From NCBI GenBank assembly GCA_903861145.1, contig CAIOTH010000083.1:1-64000 (forward strand): DNA of 64,000 bases, written 5' to 3'. Source of the DNA: an uncultured Bacteroidota bacterium (lineage in GTDB: Bacteria; Bacteroidota; Bacteroidia; Chitinophagales; LD1). Positions 43,861-54,200 of the stretch are shown here, one piece after another (positions within the stretch are counted from its first letter, which is position 1; each line of letters starts with the position of its first letter). The notes beneath the pieces are model-generated. The model did no database searches, was not told the origin of the DNA, and saw nothing but the letters and a program-made list of their open reading frames with translations. The position numbers and the translations under genes were made by a program.

Positions 43861-46122
43861 CTAGTAGGTTCTTTCCAAAACAAACCAACTGAAAGCGCGG
43901 AGGTTAAGTTTAACCATACTATCGCGTACCAGTGGGTCAAGCTTTTTCCAGGCACGCTCAAGTATTGTTTTAGCCTCTTTCTCGCAGTTTTCGATGGTGT
44001 TATGCTTATCTAATAAGGCAACTGCCTCAGTTAATAACTCAATATTCTCTGTTTTAGAGCTCACAATCTGCCATAAACGTGCGCGGTCGGGTTTACTTAA
44101 CACAGCCATAGCTTTGGCAACAGGATAAGTAATTTTACCTGCGGTAATATCTTCGGCTTTGGTCTTCAGGTTATCCTTAAACCCTTTGAGATTAAGCGTA
44201 TCGTCAATTATTTGGAAAGAAATACCCAAGGCTTCGAAGTAGTTACCCAAGCCTTCAATCTGTTCCGTTGTTCCATCGCCTAATAGACCACCAATTTTAG
44301 CAAGGTAACTAGCCGGTGCGGCCGATTTTAGGCGGTGTGTTGCAATTACCCTTTTAGCCAATAACCGCGCAGCGGAGTCTTTCTCAAGGGCTGAAGGTAT
44401 CATATAGTCGAGGCCATAAATATCCATTGCCTGTCCGCTATGCGATGCGCGCATGGCTTCGAAATACCAGTTATATATTTGTATCTTCTTTTCAACGCCG
44501 TCTTTAGCACGGTAAATACAAATTTGCCCCAAAAAGTAACTGGCAGAACCTGCGTTAATGGCAACCGGTGTGCCGTAAATTAAATGGCAGGCGGGCCCAC
44601 CACGACGTATTTGAGAACCATCTTCAACATCATCTACTATCAATGAGCCAACGTGCATTAGCTCGGGTAAAGCCAACCAGTCAATCGCTTTTTGTGAGTC
44701 CCCTCCTACTATATCGCAACATGCCACTGTTGCATACGATCTCCATGTTTTACCTCCCCGGTCAGTTATTTCGCGAATTGGTTTAATGAGGGTAGCCGCG
44801 TATGCTTTTTTATCAAGCCCATCAGTAAAGTGCTTATTGCCTTTTACCGAAACAAGCTCTTCAAATTTTTCCTGATCGAATGAGGTAGGAATGATTTTTC
44901 TGACTGATTTAAGCGTTTGTTTAGAAACCGCTTTCAGGAAGTCCTTCATATTAACGCTATCGAAGAACCCGTGACGCTCGATGTAGCCAACACCGGTTAC
45001 ATTTTTGCCCTTAATTTTTCCCTTAATATTCATTCTTCCTTCCCAGAAGGCCGGCTTAGAAATGGCAGTTGCAAATTCCTGGTTTGGGAAAGCTGCTTTT
45101 GCCTCAACATTAAGTTTAAAATCAGGTGCTTCTAATTTCCACGAAACAGGGTAATCATTAAAGGTTCGTGTACTGGTCCATTGCTCATCAAAAGGCTCTA
45201 AATGAAAATGGTTTGAGTGATGGCGTTTGCCCTTTTCATCAATTAAAATTACAAACGAGCCACAGTCTTCGCCCGTTTTTAAATCAATTAAATCGTAGGC
45301 GGTTAGCTCACAACCATTATCAAATTGAATAGCAATCCAGTTCCACGATACATCCTTTTTACCTTCATCGTCTTTTTTATCGGGATGGCAGCCAAACTCA
45401 TGGTCGTACCAACCACTGGCCTTGGTGATATTCAGTTTTTCGTTTTTTACCTTAAGGGTACCGGTTACTTTACAACGCGGTATGAAGTAATAAAACATAT
45501 CCTCGGCCGATACACCTCTTACCACCCCATTATCGCCATGACGAATAGGAGCTCTTTGCGCCTTAAATACCAGGTCGGCACCAATGTTCAACTCTTTGTG
45601 AAACAGGTGCAATTTGTAAGTGCCATCGGGTTGCTTTTTGAAGGTGTTTCCATCAAAATCAAGCGAAAGAGTTTTAAGGGAAACAGTTGCATCCTTTTTC
45701 AATAATTCGTCGGGATAAGGCACTACGCCTTTCCTTAGCATTTCGAGGGCAGCTCTTTTCAAATAGGGATCCTTTACAATCTCACCGCGCTCAAGCCTTT
45801 CAATACCAAGTTTGGGCGCCCGCTGGTCAATCAGAGAAACCGTATTGTATTTTTCATTTTCAACGTCGGAAAGCGCCCAAAGAACAGAGTGCGCATAAAT
45901 CGGTTTCTTGGTTTTTTTATCGTGGCCTACTATTCTTCTGAAAAAAGAAGCGAATAATGAAAAATTACGTTTACCTACCGTTTGAATGTGGGTATTCATA
46001 TACCACCATTCGGTAGTGCTTGAGGCATGCGGCAAATCGTGTATGGCTAAATCAATGGGACCATCTTTTGGCCAATCTGCAGGAAAAAAAATACCGGGAA
46101 CAGGGGTAGAAGTTTTTTTCAT
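43861..46122 (-). CDS. Fusion of CrtC/AttH lipocalin-fold domain with polyprenyl (GGPP-type) synthase
   Basis: 753 residues from ATG 46122. Residues ~1-390 are a CrtC/AttH-like double lipocalin: TEWWYMN (37-43), ASGWYDHEFG (235-244), VSWNWIAIQFDNG, PAFWEG (357-362) and VTGVGYIERHGFF. This family includes carotenoid 1,2-hydratase and fungal decalin-forming enzymes. Residues ~425-753 are an all-helical isoprenyl diphosphate synthase with first motif DDVED (497-501) in IVDDVEDGSQIRRG and second motif DDTLN (640-644). The DDxLN form, ACHLIYGTPVAINAG and EDITAGKITYPV recall eukaryotic-type GGPP synthases. Small residues at -5/-4 from the first motif (G492, S493) favour C20 or longer products. Soluble, no signal peptide. 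The N-terminal domain probably acts on a prenyl product. Confidence 0.88.
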   Translation of the reverse strand: MKKTSTPVPGIFFPADWPKDGPIDLAIHDLPHASSTTEWWYMNTHIQTVGKRNFSLFASFFRRIVGHDKKTKKPIYAHSVLWALSDVENEKYNTVSLIDQRAPKLGIERLERGEIVKDPYLKRAALEMLRKGVVPYPDELLKKDATVSLKTLSLDFDGNTFKKQPDGTYKLHLFHKELNIGADLVFKAQRAPIRHGDNGVVRGVSAEDMFYYFIPRCKVTGTLKVKNEKLNITKASGWYDHEFGCHPDKKDDEGKKDVSWNWIAIQFDNGCELTAYDLIDLKTGEDCGSFVILIDEKGKRHHSNHFHLEPFDEQWTSTRTFNDYPVSWKLEAPDFKLNVEAKAAFPNQEFATAISKPAFWEGRMNIKGKIKGKNVTGVGYIERHGFFDSVNMKDFLKAVSKQTLKSVRKIIPTSFDQEKFEELVSVKGNKHFTDGLDKKAYAATLIKPIREITDRGGKTWRSYATVACCDIVGGDSQKAIDWLALPELMHVGSLIVDDVEDGSQIRRGGPACHLIYGTPVAINAGSASYFLGQICIYRAKDGVEKKIQIYNWYFEAMRASHSGQAMDIYGLDYMIPSALEKDSAARLLAKRVIATHRLKSAAPASYLAKIGGLLGDGTTEQIEGLGNYFEALGISFQIIDDTLNLKGFKDNLKTKAEDITAGKITYPVAKAMAVLSKPDRARLWQIVSSKTENIELLTEAVALLDKHNTIENCEKEAKTILERAWKKLDPLVRDSMVKLNLRAFSWFVLERTY

Positions 46123-46174
46123 TACGGTCAAGATCAGTATTCGGGTTAATTCATCTGGTTAAAAAAACTGCCGC

Positions 46175-46182
46175 CAAAAGTA
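46175..46182 (-). promoter_or_regulatory. Promoter element of the CrtC-prenyl synthase fusion
   Basis: Exact TAnnTTTG (TACTTTTG) on the minus strand, about 52 nt upstream of ATG 46122, followed by GCGGC. Confidence 0.5.
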
Positions 46183-46421
46183 AACTTTGTTTCCACAATC
46201 CGTCTAATTCCTATTCAAAGTTATGTTAAGAATAAGTGCGCGAAAATAAGATGGCTTTTGCACATGGCAGATAGCACAATATGCTATTGGCAGATATAAT
46301 AACCATTTCCATTTAAAATAGGTTTATTGAGGTGTATTGCTGATATGATTCAAATGAGAAAAAGCATTTACCTAAATCGGGATTTTTCTATTTTAGCACC
46401 CACCCAGAACAAACGTAGCGT

Positions 46422-47948
46422 ATGGACTTAAGTGCGGAGATTTTGACGATTCAAAAATTAATCTACCTACTGGATGATTTTCATTACGAAGAATTTATAG
46501 CTCATCTTGGAAAATGCAACGCGGTTTTGCCATTAAAATTATCGGAGGAAATAAGGCGACGATTACCCGCGTTTGATTCGCATGAGGAGCTTTGCAAAAA
46601 GATTTATGGAGCAATAGGTAAGGGCGAAAAACAAACCTTTAACCAGCTTAGCTCGCATACCTTCAGGCTCTCGGCCAACCTGGCCAGCAACTATCCCGAA
46701 TATTTGCACCCCAACATACAAAAGATACAGTGGCTGGTGGCGGAGCAAAGGCTTGAGGAAGCGAATTTCCTGACCGGTCAATTGATGGAAATAGCGGAGA
46801 AAATAAATGATTTTCCGTGCCAGATATTTGCACTAAAGTTTTTAAGCCAACAATATTACCTGGCAAAAGATGCAAAGCGTAATGAAAAAACCGATGCAGT
46901 ATTAAAGCGAGCAACAGAGGACCAAAATCTTTATTTCAGGATTCAATCAACTTTCAGAAACGTAGTTTATGCATCGACTACCCCGAGAGCAGAGCATGAG
47001 CTTGAGGAATTGCAGAGCTATTACGAACAGTACAGTGAACATCATTGCGCCTCGATTCGGATTTTAAGTCAATTTGCCTGCCAGCACACCTTACACACGT
47101 TAACTACCGAAATGTTTACTGAAGCGCACAACGAGCGAATAAAAAGCCTGCGCAAGGAAATTCAAAATAACTCGTACGTGGTATTTCCCTTTATGGTGGA
47201 TATAAAGGGCAGTTTGGAATCGTTGTTACTTAATTCGCCGTATACTAATGTTTTTGCCAAGGAAACCGACAAGGAGTATGAAAACCTATCGGCCCATTTT
47301 GATACCATAAAATTTTGGAAAAACTACCTCAACATAGGCGAGTTGAACATTATTATGGTACAGGCAACCAAAATTTTATCGCTTTATCATAATAAACTGC
47401 ACCTAAGTAATTACCGAGAGGTTATGGACCCGGGTGATAGTGCTTTACTGGATGACCTGCTTAATAAATGCAAGAAAATTATTGAGCGGATACCGGAAAG
47501 AAAAGACAGCGATTACGAAGCGAGGTCGGTGAGAATGTTGTATTCGGCTTTGCTTATTTTATCGGGAAAGCCGTTTACGCAAGTGGGATTAAGTAATATG
47601 GAATCGTTACTGATTGACTACCAGCAGGTAAATTTAAAAGCATCTACGGACAGCATATTCCTGTGCCTGATGTTTGGCTATTTTTCCATGAAAGAATATG
47701 AAAAATGTGCTCATTCATACAAAAGATATCTTAAAACCATTAAGGGTAAGTTATCGTTTGAGGGCAACCATATAAAAATACAATCGTACTACTACATCTC
47801 GCAATGGCTTGCAACCGGTAGCAAGCAATACCCGGCCAAACTTGAAGCACTTTTAAACGAACATGGTAAAACAGGTTCACAACGAACCATTTGGGAGCTT
47901 ATACGATATTTTGAGCTACCCATTGCAGATAACGAACCAATAATTTGA
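46422..47948 (+). CDS. Alpha-helical (TPR-like) protein of unknown function
   Basis: 508 residues, no signal or membrane segment. The sequence is a series of paired helices (AEILTIQKLIYLLDDFHYEEFIAHLGKC; EKCAHSYKRYLKTIKGKL) consistent with a TPR-like superhelix, but no canonical TPR repeat stands out. It begins like other Bacteroidota proteins of 500-550 residues with no known role. Upstream, TATTTTAGCACC at 46389-46400 is promoter-like. Transcribed divergently from the fusion gene. Confidence 0.65.
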   Translation: MDLSAEILTIQKLIYLLDDFHYEEFIAHLGKCNAVLPLKLSEEIRRRLPAFDSHEELCKKIYGAIGKGEKQTFNQLSSHTFRLSANLASNYPEYLHPNIQKIQWLVAEQRLEEANFLTGQLMEIAEKINDFPCQIFALKFLSQQYYLAKDAKRNEKTDAVLKRATEDQNLYFRIQSTFRNVVYASTTPRAEHELEELQSYYEQYSEHHCASIRILSQFACQHTLHTLTTEMFTEAHNERIKSLRKEIQNNSYVVFPFMVDIKGSLESLLLNSPYTNVFAKETDKEYENLSAHFDTIKFWKNYLNIGELNIIMVQATKILSLYHNKLHLSNYREVMDPGDSALLDDLLNKCKKIIERIPERKDSDYEARSVRMLYSALLILSGKPFTQVGLSNMESLLIDYQQVNLKASTDSIFLCLMFGYFSMKEYEKCAHSYKRYLKTIKGKLSFEGNHIKIQSYYYISQWLATGSKQYPAKLEALLNEHGKTGSQRTIWELIRYFELPIADNEPII

Positions 47949-48020
47949 CATTGGGATAATAGGAAAATTACTATGTTGCGCCGGTAAAACATCATTGCTT
48001 CACCCCGTAAAACAAAACTT

Positions 48021-48509
48021 ATGCTTTCGAAATTAAAATGGATTTTGCCGCTTGTAACTTTGGCTGTTATGCTAGGAGGGTGTCCTTATGGCAGCAGCGT
48101 GCCAATGGACGCGACCGGAAAAAAGATTAACCAAGCGTTGCTTGGAAAATGGGAACCCAAATCATCTTCGAGTGACCGTTACAAAATAACCAAGGACAAC
48201 GATTTTACTTATAAAATTGAGAAGACAAGCAAAGACGCCAAAGAACCAACCATTTACAAAGCCTACCTGGTGGATTTAGACGGAGACCAGTTTTTGAACC
48301 TTTGGGAAGAGAATGGCTCATCGGACAAAACTTATTACATGTATAAAATGGAATTGAATGGAAGTGGCTCGAAAGTTACCCTTTCATCGGTTACTGAAAA
48401 CATAACCGAGAAATTTGCCACCGGTGACGAAATGAAAGCGTTTTTCAAAAAATACAAAGGCCTTAGTTTCTTTTACGATAAAACTCAGGACGAGTTTATT
48501 AAGGACTAA
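48021..48509 (+). CDS. Lipoprotein of unknown function
   Basis: 162 residues. Signal peptide with lipobox MLGGC, C21. The mature protein (ALLGKWEPKSSSSDRYKITKDNDFTYKIEKTS) has the LxGxW opening of lipocalin-like domains seen in many Bacteroidota lipoproteins, followed by alternating strands. No catalytic motif. Convergent with the cysteine desulfurase gene. Confidence 0.75.
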   Translation: MLSKLKWILPLVTLAVMLGGCPYGSSVPMDATGKKINQALLGKWEPKSSSSDRYKITKDNDFTYKIEKTSKDAKEPTIYKAYLVDLDGDQFLNLWEENGSSDKTYYMYKMELNGSGSKVTLSSVTENITEKFATGDEMKAFFKKYKGLSFFYDKTQDEFIKD

Positions 48510-48518
48510 GTCCAGTTT

Positions 48519-49673
48519 TTATATAGCATCAACTTTTGTGTCAGCCCTGGTAAACATTTTTGCCAGGGTTGCTACAGCATAGTTAATCTCCTCTTTAGTA
48601 TTGTATTTACTGAATGAAAAGCGAATTGCTTTTCGTTGAGGGTCGGCATTAATGCCTTCAAGTACATGCGAGCCTTTTTCCGAACCGGAAGTACAGGCAC
48701 TACCACCGCTAGCGGCAACACCGGCAATATCTAAATTGAATAAGGTAAGTTCGGCCTTTTCGTTAGGTGGAAGTGAAACACTTAGCACCTTATAATTAGC
48801 ACCACTCTCGGTTTGATCGCCGTTAAATTTAATGCCGGGTATGGCCGCTTTTAATTGAGATGCCATGTATGATTTAAGTTCGCTTAAATACGCGCGGTTT
48901 TCATCCATTTTTTCAATGGCCAATTCAAGTGCTTTGCCTAAACCAACTATACTAAAAACATTTTCGGTGCCGGCACGCATGTTACGTTCCTGGGACCCGC
49001 CATCGAGCAAGGGTTTTACGGTAACCTCATTATTGATATACACAAAACCAACACCTTTGGGGCCATGAAACTTATGCGCAGAACCACTTAAAAAGTGAAT
49101 CTTTAATTGCTGGACATCCAGCGGATAATAACCAATGGTTTGAACCGTATCGGAATGAAAGTAGGCCCCATATTGCTTGCACAAATCTGACACGCGGTAT
49201 AAATCCAAGAGGGTGCCAATTTCGTTATTGGCGTGCATTAGGCTAACAAGGGTTTTGGAGTTGTCGCTTTTCAGTAATTCTTCCAAATGGCTATAATCGA
49301 CATGGCCCACGGCATCCAGTTTTACAAAGTCAACTTTTACGCCGGTTTTCTGCATGGCTTCAACTGAGTGCAATACACAGTGATGCTCAATAGCTGATGA
49401 AATAATGCGGGTAACACCTAAATCGCGCACGGCGCCTTTAATAATCATGTTGCTGGCTTCGGTACCGCAGCCGGTAAAAAACACTTCGGAACAGGAGGCG
49501 TCTAGGTATTTGGCCACCACCTTGCGAGCCTTTTCGATAGCTGACTTTGCTTTACGGCCGTAACTGTGTATTGACGAAGGATTACCGTAAAATTCGGTGA
49601 GGTAAGGCATCATCTCTTCCAGCACCTGCGCATCGAGCTGTGTTGTGGCGGCATTGTCCAGGTAAACTTTCAT
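48519..49673 (-). CDS. Cysteine desulfurase (IscS/NifS-like)
   Basis: 384-residue PLP enzyme releasing sulfur from cysteine for Fe-S clusters or thiolated tRNA. PLP lysine K201 (SGSAHKFHGPKG), H98 region (SSAIEHHCV), D175 (HSDTVQ) and persulfide-forming C327 on a flexible loop (SGGSACTSGSEKGSHVL) are all present. The loop length fits group I (IscS/NifS). Start ATG 49673; a minus-strand exact TACCTTTG at 49696-49689 lies 15 bp upstream. No iscU or other Fe-S genes adjacent. Confidence 0.95.
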   Translation of the reverse strand: MKVYLDNAATTQLDAQVLEEMMPYLTEFYGNPSSIHSYGRKAKSAIEKARKVVAKYLDASCSEVFFTGCGTEASNMIIKGAVRDLGVTRIISSAIEHHCVLHSVEAMQKTGVKVDFVKLDAVGHVDYSHLEELLKSDNSKTLVSLMHANNEIGTLLDLYRVSDLCKQYGAYFHSDTVQTIGYYPLDVQQLKIHFLSGSAHKFHGPKGVGFVYINNEVTVKPLLDGGSQERNMRAGTENVFSIVGLGKALELAIEKMDENRAYLSELKSYMASQLKAAIPGIKFNGDQTESGANYKVLSVSLPPNEKAELTLFNLDIAGVAASGGSACTSGSEKGSHVLEGINADPQRKAIRFSFSKYNTKEEINYAVATLAKMFTRADTKVDAI

Positions 49674-49688
49674 TCAAATAATTTGAGA

Positions 49689-49696
49689 CAAAGGTA
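49689..49696 (-). promoter_or_regulatory. Promoter element of the cysteine desulfurase gene
   Basis: Exact TAnnTTTG (TACCTTTG), 15 bp upstream of the ATG at 49673. Confidence 0.5.
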
Positions 49697-49864
49697 ATGA
49701 ATTGGGGGAAATAGCCTGTTGGCGGATAACCAAAAAATGTTTCGCATGAAGGCCCGGAGAAAATACAAAGAAATTGAAAAACAAAATGCAGCGAGACTGA
49801 ATTTGGTGTATAGCTTGCAAGCATCAAATGGGTTTCTATCTTTACAGTTGTAATTTATGTTTCG

Positions 49865-50188
49865 ATGAAAAAAGCCCTATTCCTCCTTTCATTATTTGCG
49901 GTAGTTATTTATTCGGCCGGGTGCAAAAAGTGCTATACGTGCCAAAATACCTGTGTACAGTGCATTGCTACCTATCATAGCCACGTTTTTAGCCAGGTTA
50001 TTTGCCGCGATAGTTTTGGAACTGATGCACAATACTATGCCGCCATTGCTGCGGATACTATGTTGGGGTATACCTGCACAGCGGGGGCTTCAACCTACAA
50101 ATACGATTTCTGCGTTAACAAACCGGGTGAGGAAAGTTACACCAGTTATTTTGACCATGGTGGCAGGGCGCCTTGTGTGGCTAAATAA
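49865..50188 (+). CDS. Small cysteine-rich lipoprotein, C-[NK]-K-C-Y-T-C family
   Basis: 107 residues. The lipobox YSAGC gives C20; mature start CKKCYTCQNTCVQC is very cysteine-dense, with four more cysteines later (VICRD, YTCTA, DFCVN, APCVA). It is a longer relative of the lipoprotein at 43098-43304. The ten mature cysteines including the lipid anchor suggest disulfides or metal binding. Outer- or inner-membrane attached. Function unknown. Confidence 0.72.
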   Translation: MKKALFLLSLFAVVIYSAGCKKCYTCQNTCVQCIATYHSHVFSQVICRDSFGTDAQYYAAIAADTMLGYTCTAGASTYKYDFCVNKPGEESYTSYFDHGGRAPCVAK

Positions 50189-50204
50189 CAGCCAGCCCCT
50201 TCCG

Positions 50205-50218
50205 TCCCCTAAAGGGGA
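50205..50218. repeat. Short palindrome TCCCCTAAAGGGGA
   Basis: Perfect 6-bp arms around AA, flanked by CCTTCCG and AACC. This type of G/C-rich dyad is common between genes in this phylum. Only one copy seen here. Confidence 0.35.
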
Positions 50219-50244
50219 AACCAAAACCACTCCAAGTCTTATCC

Positions 50245-51165
50245 TTATTTATTAGATACCATGAGCGTATGCGATACAGCAACGTCAGCATCGGAATAGG
50301 ATGTGTATTTATCAGCCAGCTTAACGCGTTTTAAATCTGTTATAGAACCTGGGCGATTTATTTCTTCTAAAACTTTGAAGCCTGCTTGTTGATGCAGCTT
50401 GCGGAAATCGGCGATGCGAAGACGGTTTTGGGGTTGGATTGAATTGTCAATGCGGTTCCATTGGGCATCGGTATAATGCAGGAAGTTGTAGATGGTTATT
50501 GATTTATCAAGATGCGCGAAATGGTCGCTCATGTCGATTTGGTGGCTCATAACACCATCGGGTTTTAGCACGCGTTTAAACTCAATTAAAATATTGACTA
50601 AAATATCCTCAGGGATGTGTTCGAAGGTATTGTTGGAATTAATTAAATCAATTGAGCCATCGGTAAATGGCATTTTTCGCGCATCGCCTACAGTGGTTTT
50701 AATGTGCATCTTTTCCAAAACCAGTTGTGGATCGCCGTGCATTTGCAGGGCTGCCTTTAAAACCTCCAACCTGTCCTCCTTTATAACCGGCAAGTATGTT
50801 TGCAGTTTACCGGAGGCATAATAGTCAAGGAACTTTTGAATGGTTTGGTGAATGGCAGTAGTTTTTAACAGACTGCTGATATCGATAGTATAAATGGTAT
50901 CGGCACCAGCTAAAAAAAAGCCAATAGGGACTATGGGGTACCAACCGGTGCCAATTTCGAGTGAGGTAAAGTTTTCGGGCTTGTGGCCGTATTTGAAATA
51001 GTAATTTAAGTGGTTGCCACAGTGAGTGAGCTTATCATCCATTAAAGCATCATTCAACAAAACGCCTTTGGTAACGTATTTTTGAAACAGGTAATTAATG
51101 CGGTGTTTGTATGGCAAAAAGGAAATAGACTTTTGAATTACGGCCTTGGCTATCCAAACTTTCAT
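50245..51165 (-). CDS. SAM-dependent methyltransferase (class I)
   Basis: 306 residues. SAM-binding motif I LEIGTGWYPIVPIGFFLAGADTIYTIDIS, then VGDARKMPFTDGSIDLINSNNTFEHIPEDILVNILIEFKRVLKPDGVM, the standard Methyltransf_11 order. The basic N-terminal ~70 residues are an extension. Substrate unknown. ATG 51165 follows a TTATTTTG-CGCCC element (51214-51207, minus strand). Confidence 0.85.
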   Translation of the reverse strand: MKVWIAKAVIQKSISFLPYKHRINYLFQKYVTKGVLLNDALMDDKLTHCGNHLNYYFKYGHKPENFTSLEIGTGWYPIVPIGFFLAGADTIYTIDISSLLKTTAIHQTIQKFLDYYASGKLQTYLPVIKEDRLEVLKAALQMHGDPQLVLEKMHIKTTVGDARKMPFTDGSIDLINSNNTFEHIPEDILVNILIEFKRVLKPDGVMSHQIDMSDHFAHLDKSITIYNFLHYTDAQWNRIDNSIQPQNRLRIADFRKLHQQAGFKVLEEINRPGSITDLKRVKLADKYTSYSDADVAVSHTLMVSNK

Positions 51166-51235
51166 TTATTATCTGTTTTATCTATAAAGGTTAACTGAAT
51201 CGGGCGCAAAATAAAAATTACGGGATAGATTCGGG

Positions 51236-54200
51236 TTAAAATAAAGCGCGGAGCTCAGCCTTACCGGTGTGGTAGGGTTTCATGGTGTCTTTTTGCCCGG
51301 GCTCAAAACCGGTCATACGGCCATCGTAAGATAGCGTTAGCTGTAGGTTATTGATAAGGTTGTGTGATATACCTGCCGACCAAACCAAGTTGTTTCCGTT
51401 TTGCAATCCATCTAACATAGCATATTGAAGTTGCTCGTTAGCAAAGCCTTTATCGTTGTATTTAATGGTTGCGTATGAAAAGCTTGCCGTTATCGTACTT
51501 TTCTTCAGTTTGTTATACCGGCCCTCGAGCGTAAATTGGTTAATGAGCGCAGTTTGCTTACCAACGGTATCGGTAGGGTTAGCTTTAAATGCGATGTCAT
51601 ATTTTAAATCCAATCGCATAAAGGTTTTAAACTGGTAGCTAAAATCGGTGTTCGACTCATTGTAATGAAATTTATAGTTAAGGTTGCTATAAAGGTCGGT
51701 AGCATCGGATTTTATACCATTGGTGTACGTGGTTTGGATAGTGAACGCTTTAACAACTGTAACCCGGGCAATAATATCATGATATTGGGTAACGCGATTT
51801 TCGAAACCACCGGTTAAATAGGTTTGCCCGCGCGTGTAGTTAAAATCGTATTGAGCACCGTATTTAGGATCGAGGCGATTAAAATAAAGTGTGTTTCGAC
51901 TTGAGACCTGCGTGGAAACAACATTGGTGTCGTTGCTATTACCCGGAAAAGGATTAAAATACTGATACACTTTTTTATCGGGCGAAACATAGGTTTTGTT
52001 ATTTACCTGCACACTGGCAAAGGCGCTGAACATGGCAACAATCTTTTTGGCGCCTTTTTCATTCTTCCAGATGGCGGCAGGGGTGATGTTTAGCACCTCA
52101 TTAAATTGATTGGTGTTGACCGATGCGTATTGCAGGGTAGGAATAACCACACGCACGTAGGATGAATCGGTTTTGTATGGAGAGAGAACGAACTCGTTGG
52201 TTTGCTGTATTGCATCGTGGTTGTAATCTATCCAGATATAATCGCCGGTGTTATTTGGAGATAGCTGATATGATATCTGGGTTTTCTGTTCGCGGCCGGT
52301 TCCCAGCTCATATAATGTGCTTGATTTAAAAACTCCTTTTAGGGCAGTAAAATTGTAATTGATTCTGCCGAGATAGAAGTTCTCGGGTTCCAGGCCACCG
52401 GTTGAATCGATATTTTTTGAGTGGCGATAGGTGAGTGTGTAAGTAAGTGTTTGATTTTTAAGCCCCTTAAACGCACCGGTGAAGTTTACGGTTTGCGCTT
52501 CGTAATAAGGTTTGCCAAACCGGTGGGTTGCCGAATCTGGCCGTTGCTGGTAGCGCATTAAAAACTCAAAGCCGTATTTGTTTTTAGATGAATCGGCATT
52601 GCCCACGTACACTTTGTAATTTTGCCAGATGTAGCTATTGGCTGACATAGTATCGACGTTGGCGGCTTTGAAAATGTTTATTTCGTGATCGTACTGCGCT
52701 CCTATCCTCCAGCCCTTAAACTTTTTAGGCGCGTATGAAATATCTGCTTTAGGCCTGATAAAATCTGTTTTAATACCTGCGGATGTTGAGTTGAGGTAAC
52801 TGTTTGTAAATACAAGCCTAAACCCGTTTTTATTGAAGTTACCGTCAAATCCATTTTCATAACCGTGGTACACTGTGTCTTCAAGTAGCGCCCGAAAGTG
52901 GTAATTGATACTGCCCAAACCGCCCCATACATAGCCTATGTTGGTTACAGCCAAATGCTGGTTGTAATTTTGGCTGGTGGCGGCAAGGTTAAAATCGCGG
53001 TTAAACTCAACGTTACGGAAACGCTCGATAGGGGTAAATGAACTTTGCTGAAAATCGTATGAAGCATCGATGGTTACACTTTCTGTTTTTTTATTGATTG
53101 AGTCGCTTTTAGTTATAATGGCGCCTTTGTAGGCAACGTGCGCAGCGGCACCAAGGTTTTCGGCAGTTTTACCGGCAAACAGGTTTTGGTTTACGTTGCT
53201 CATGGCCACCTCGGCCGAAATGGTATTGGTTTTATTGATTTTATAATCGCCACCCAACGTGTACAATTGCTGGTAAGTTGGCGTAACCAAAAATATAACC
53301 GGGTTGTAAGTGCCTTGGGGAATAAATACATGGTTCAGTGTATCCCAATATGGAATTACCCATTGGTAAACGGTACCGTTTGCACCAGAAGTAACGGGAT
53401 TGTAATTACCCTTGCCCGAGCCAACATACGAGAAGTTGACCGTGTAAATTGCTTTTGCCGGATTTGTTGAATACACAAAAACCGAATCAAAAGTAAAGGG
53501 GAATTGATGCACTACATCCATTTCATACAAAACCCGGCCGGGGCTAAAAGTTGTGGTATCAAAACCCTTGTAATATGCTTTCTGCACACTATCGCCTAAA
53601 CCCGTTAGGAAGTTTATCTGGTCGGCAGTAAGGCTTTGGGAGCCTGAAGAACCTTTGCTATCCTGCTCGGAAAACACGTTAAAATGTATATCGCCCTTTT
53701 TCATTTGAAGCTCGTTGCTCATGTAGGCAGCCGAACGGGTGAAGTTGTTATTGGCATATTGAAACTCGACCACAATTCGCAAATCGGGGCTGATGATGCG
53801 TTTGGGGGTAAAGGTGATTTCGCCCAGATTATAATCTATGATATAATCGCGGTCTGCCCCCCTATCCATTTTTGCACCATTAACAAATACCTGTTCGCTA
53901 TTGGCCAGAATGGTAATTACAGTTTCGCCGGCGGCACCGGTTAATTTATAGGGGCCCTGATTACTTTCGGTAATAGCCAACGTATTAGTGGCAAATTTAC
54001 CACGAGCGATGCCTCCACCAACGGTAGTTTTAAAAACACCTACCTTTTTAATTTTAAATGCACCACTGTAGAGGCCGCCTTCGTATTTGCGGGCAAATTT
54101 CATAAAGTAATCATCGGGGCTGGTCAGGTCGAAATCGCCGACAATTACTTTGTGCTGGTCTTTACGGATTTGAATGAATATTTTATCAAACTCCTGCAAT

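Noticed and set aside
45325-45705. 126-codon plus-strand ORF inside the CrtC-prenyl synthase fusion
   Set aside because: Antisense shadow of conserved coding sequence with no start context.
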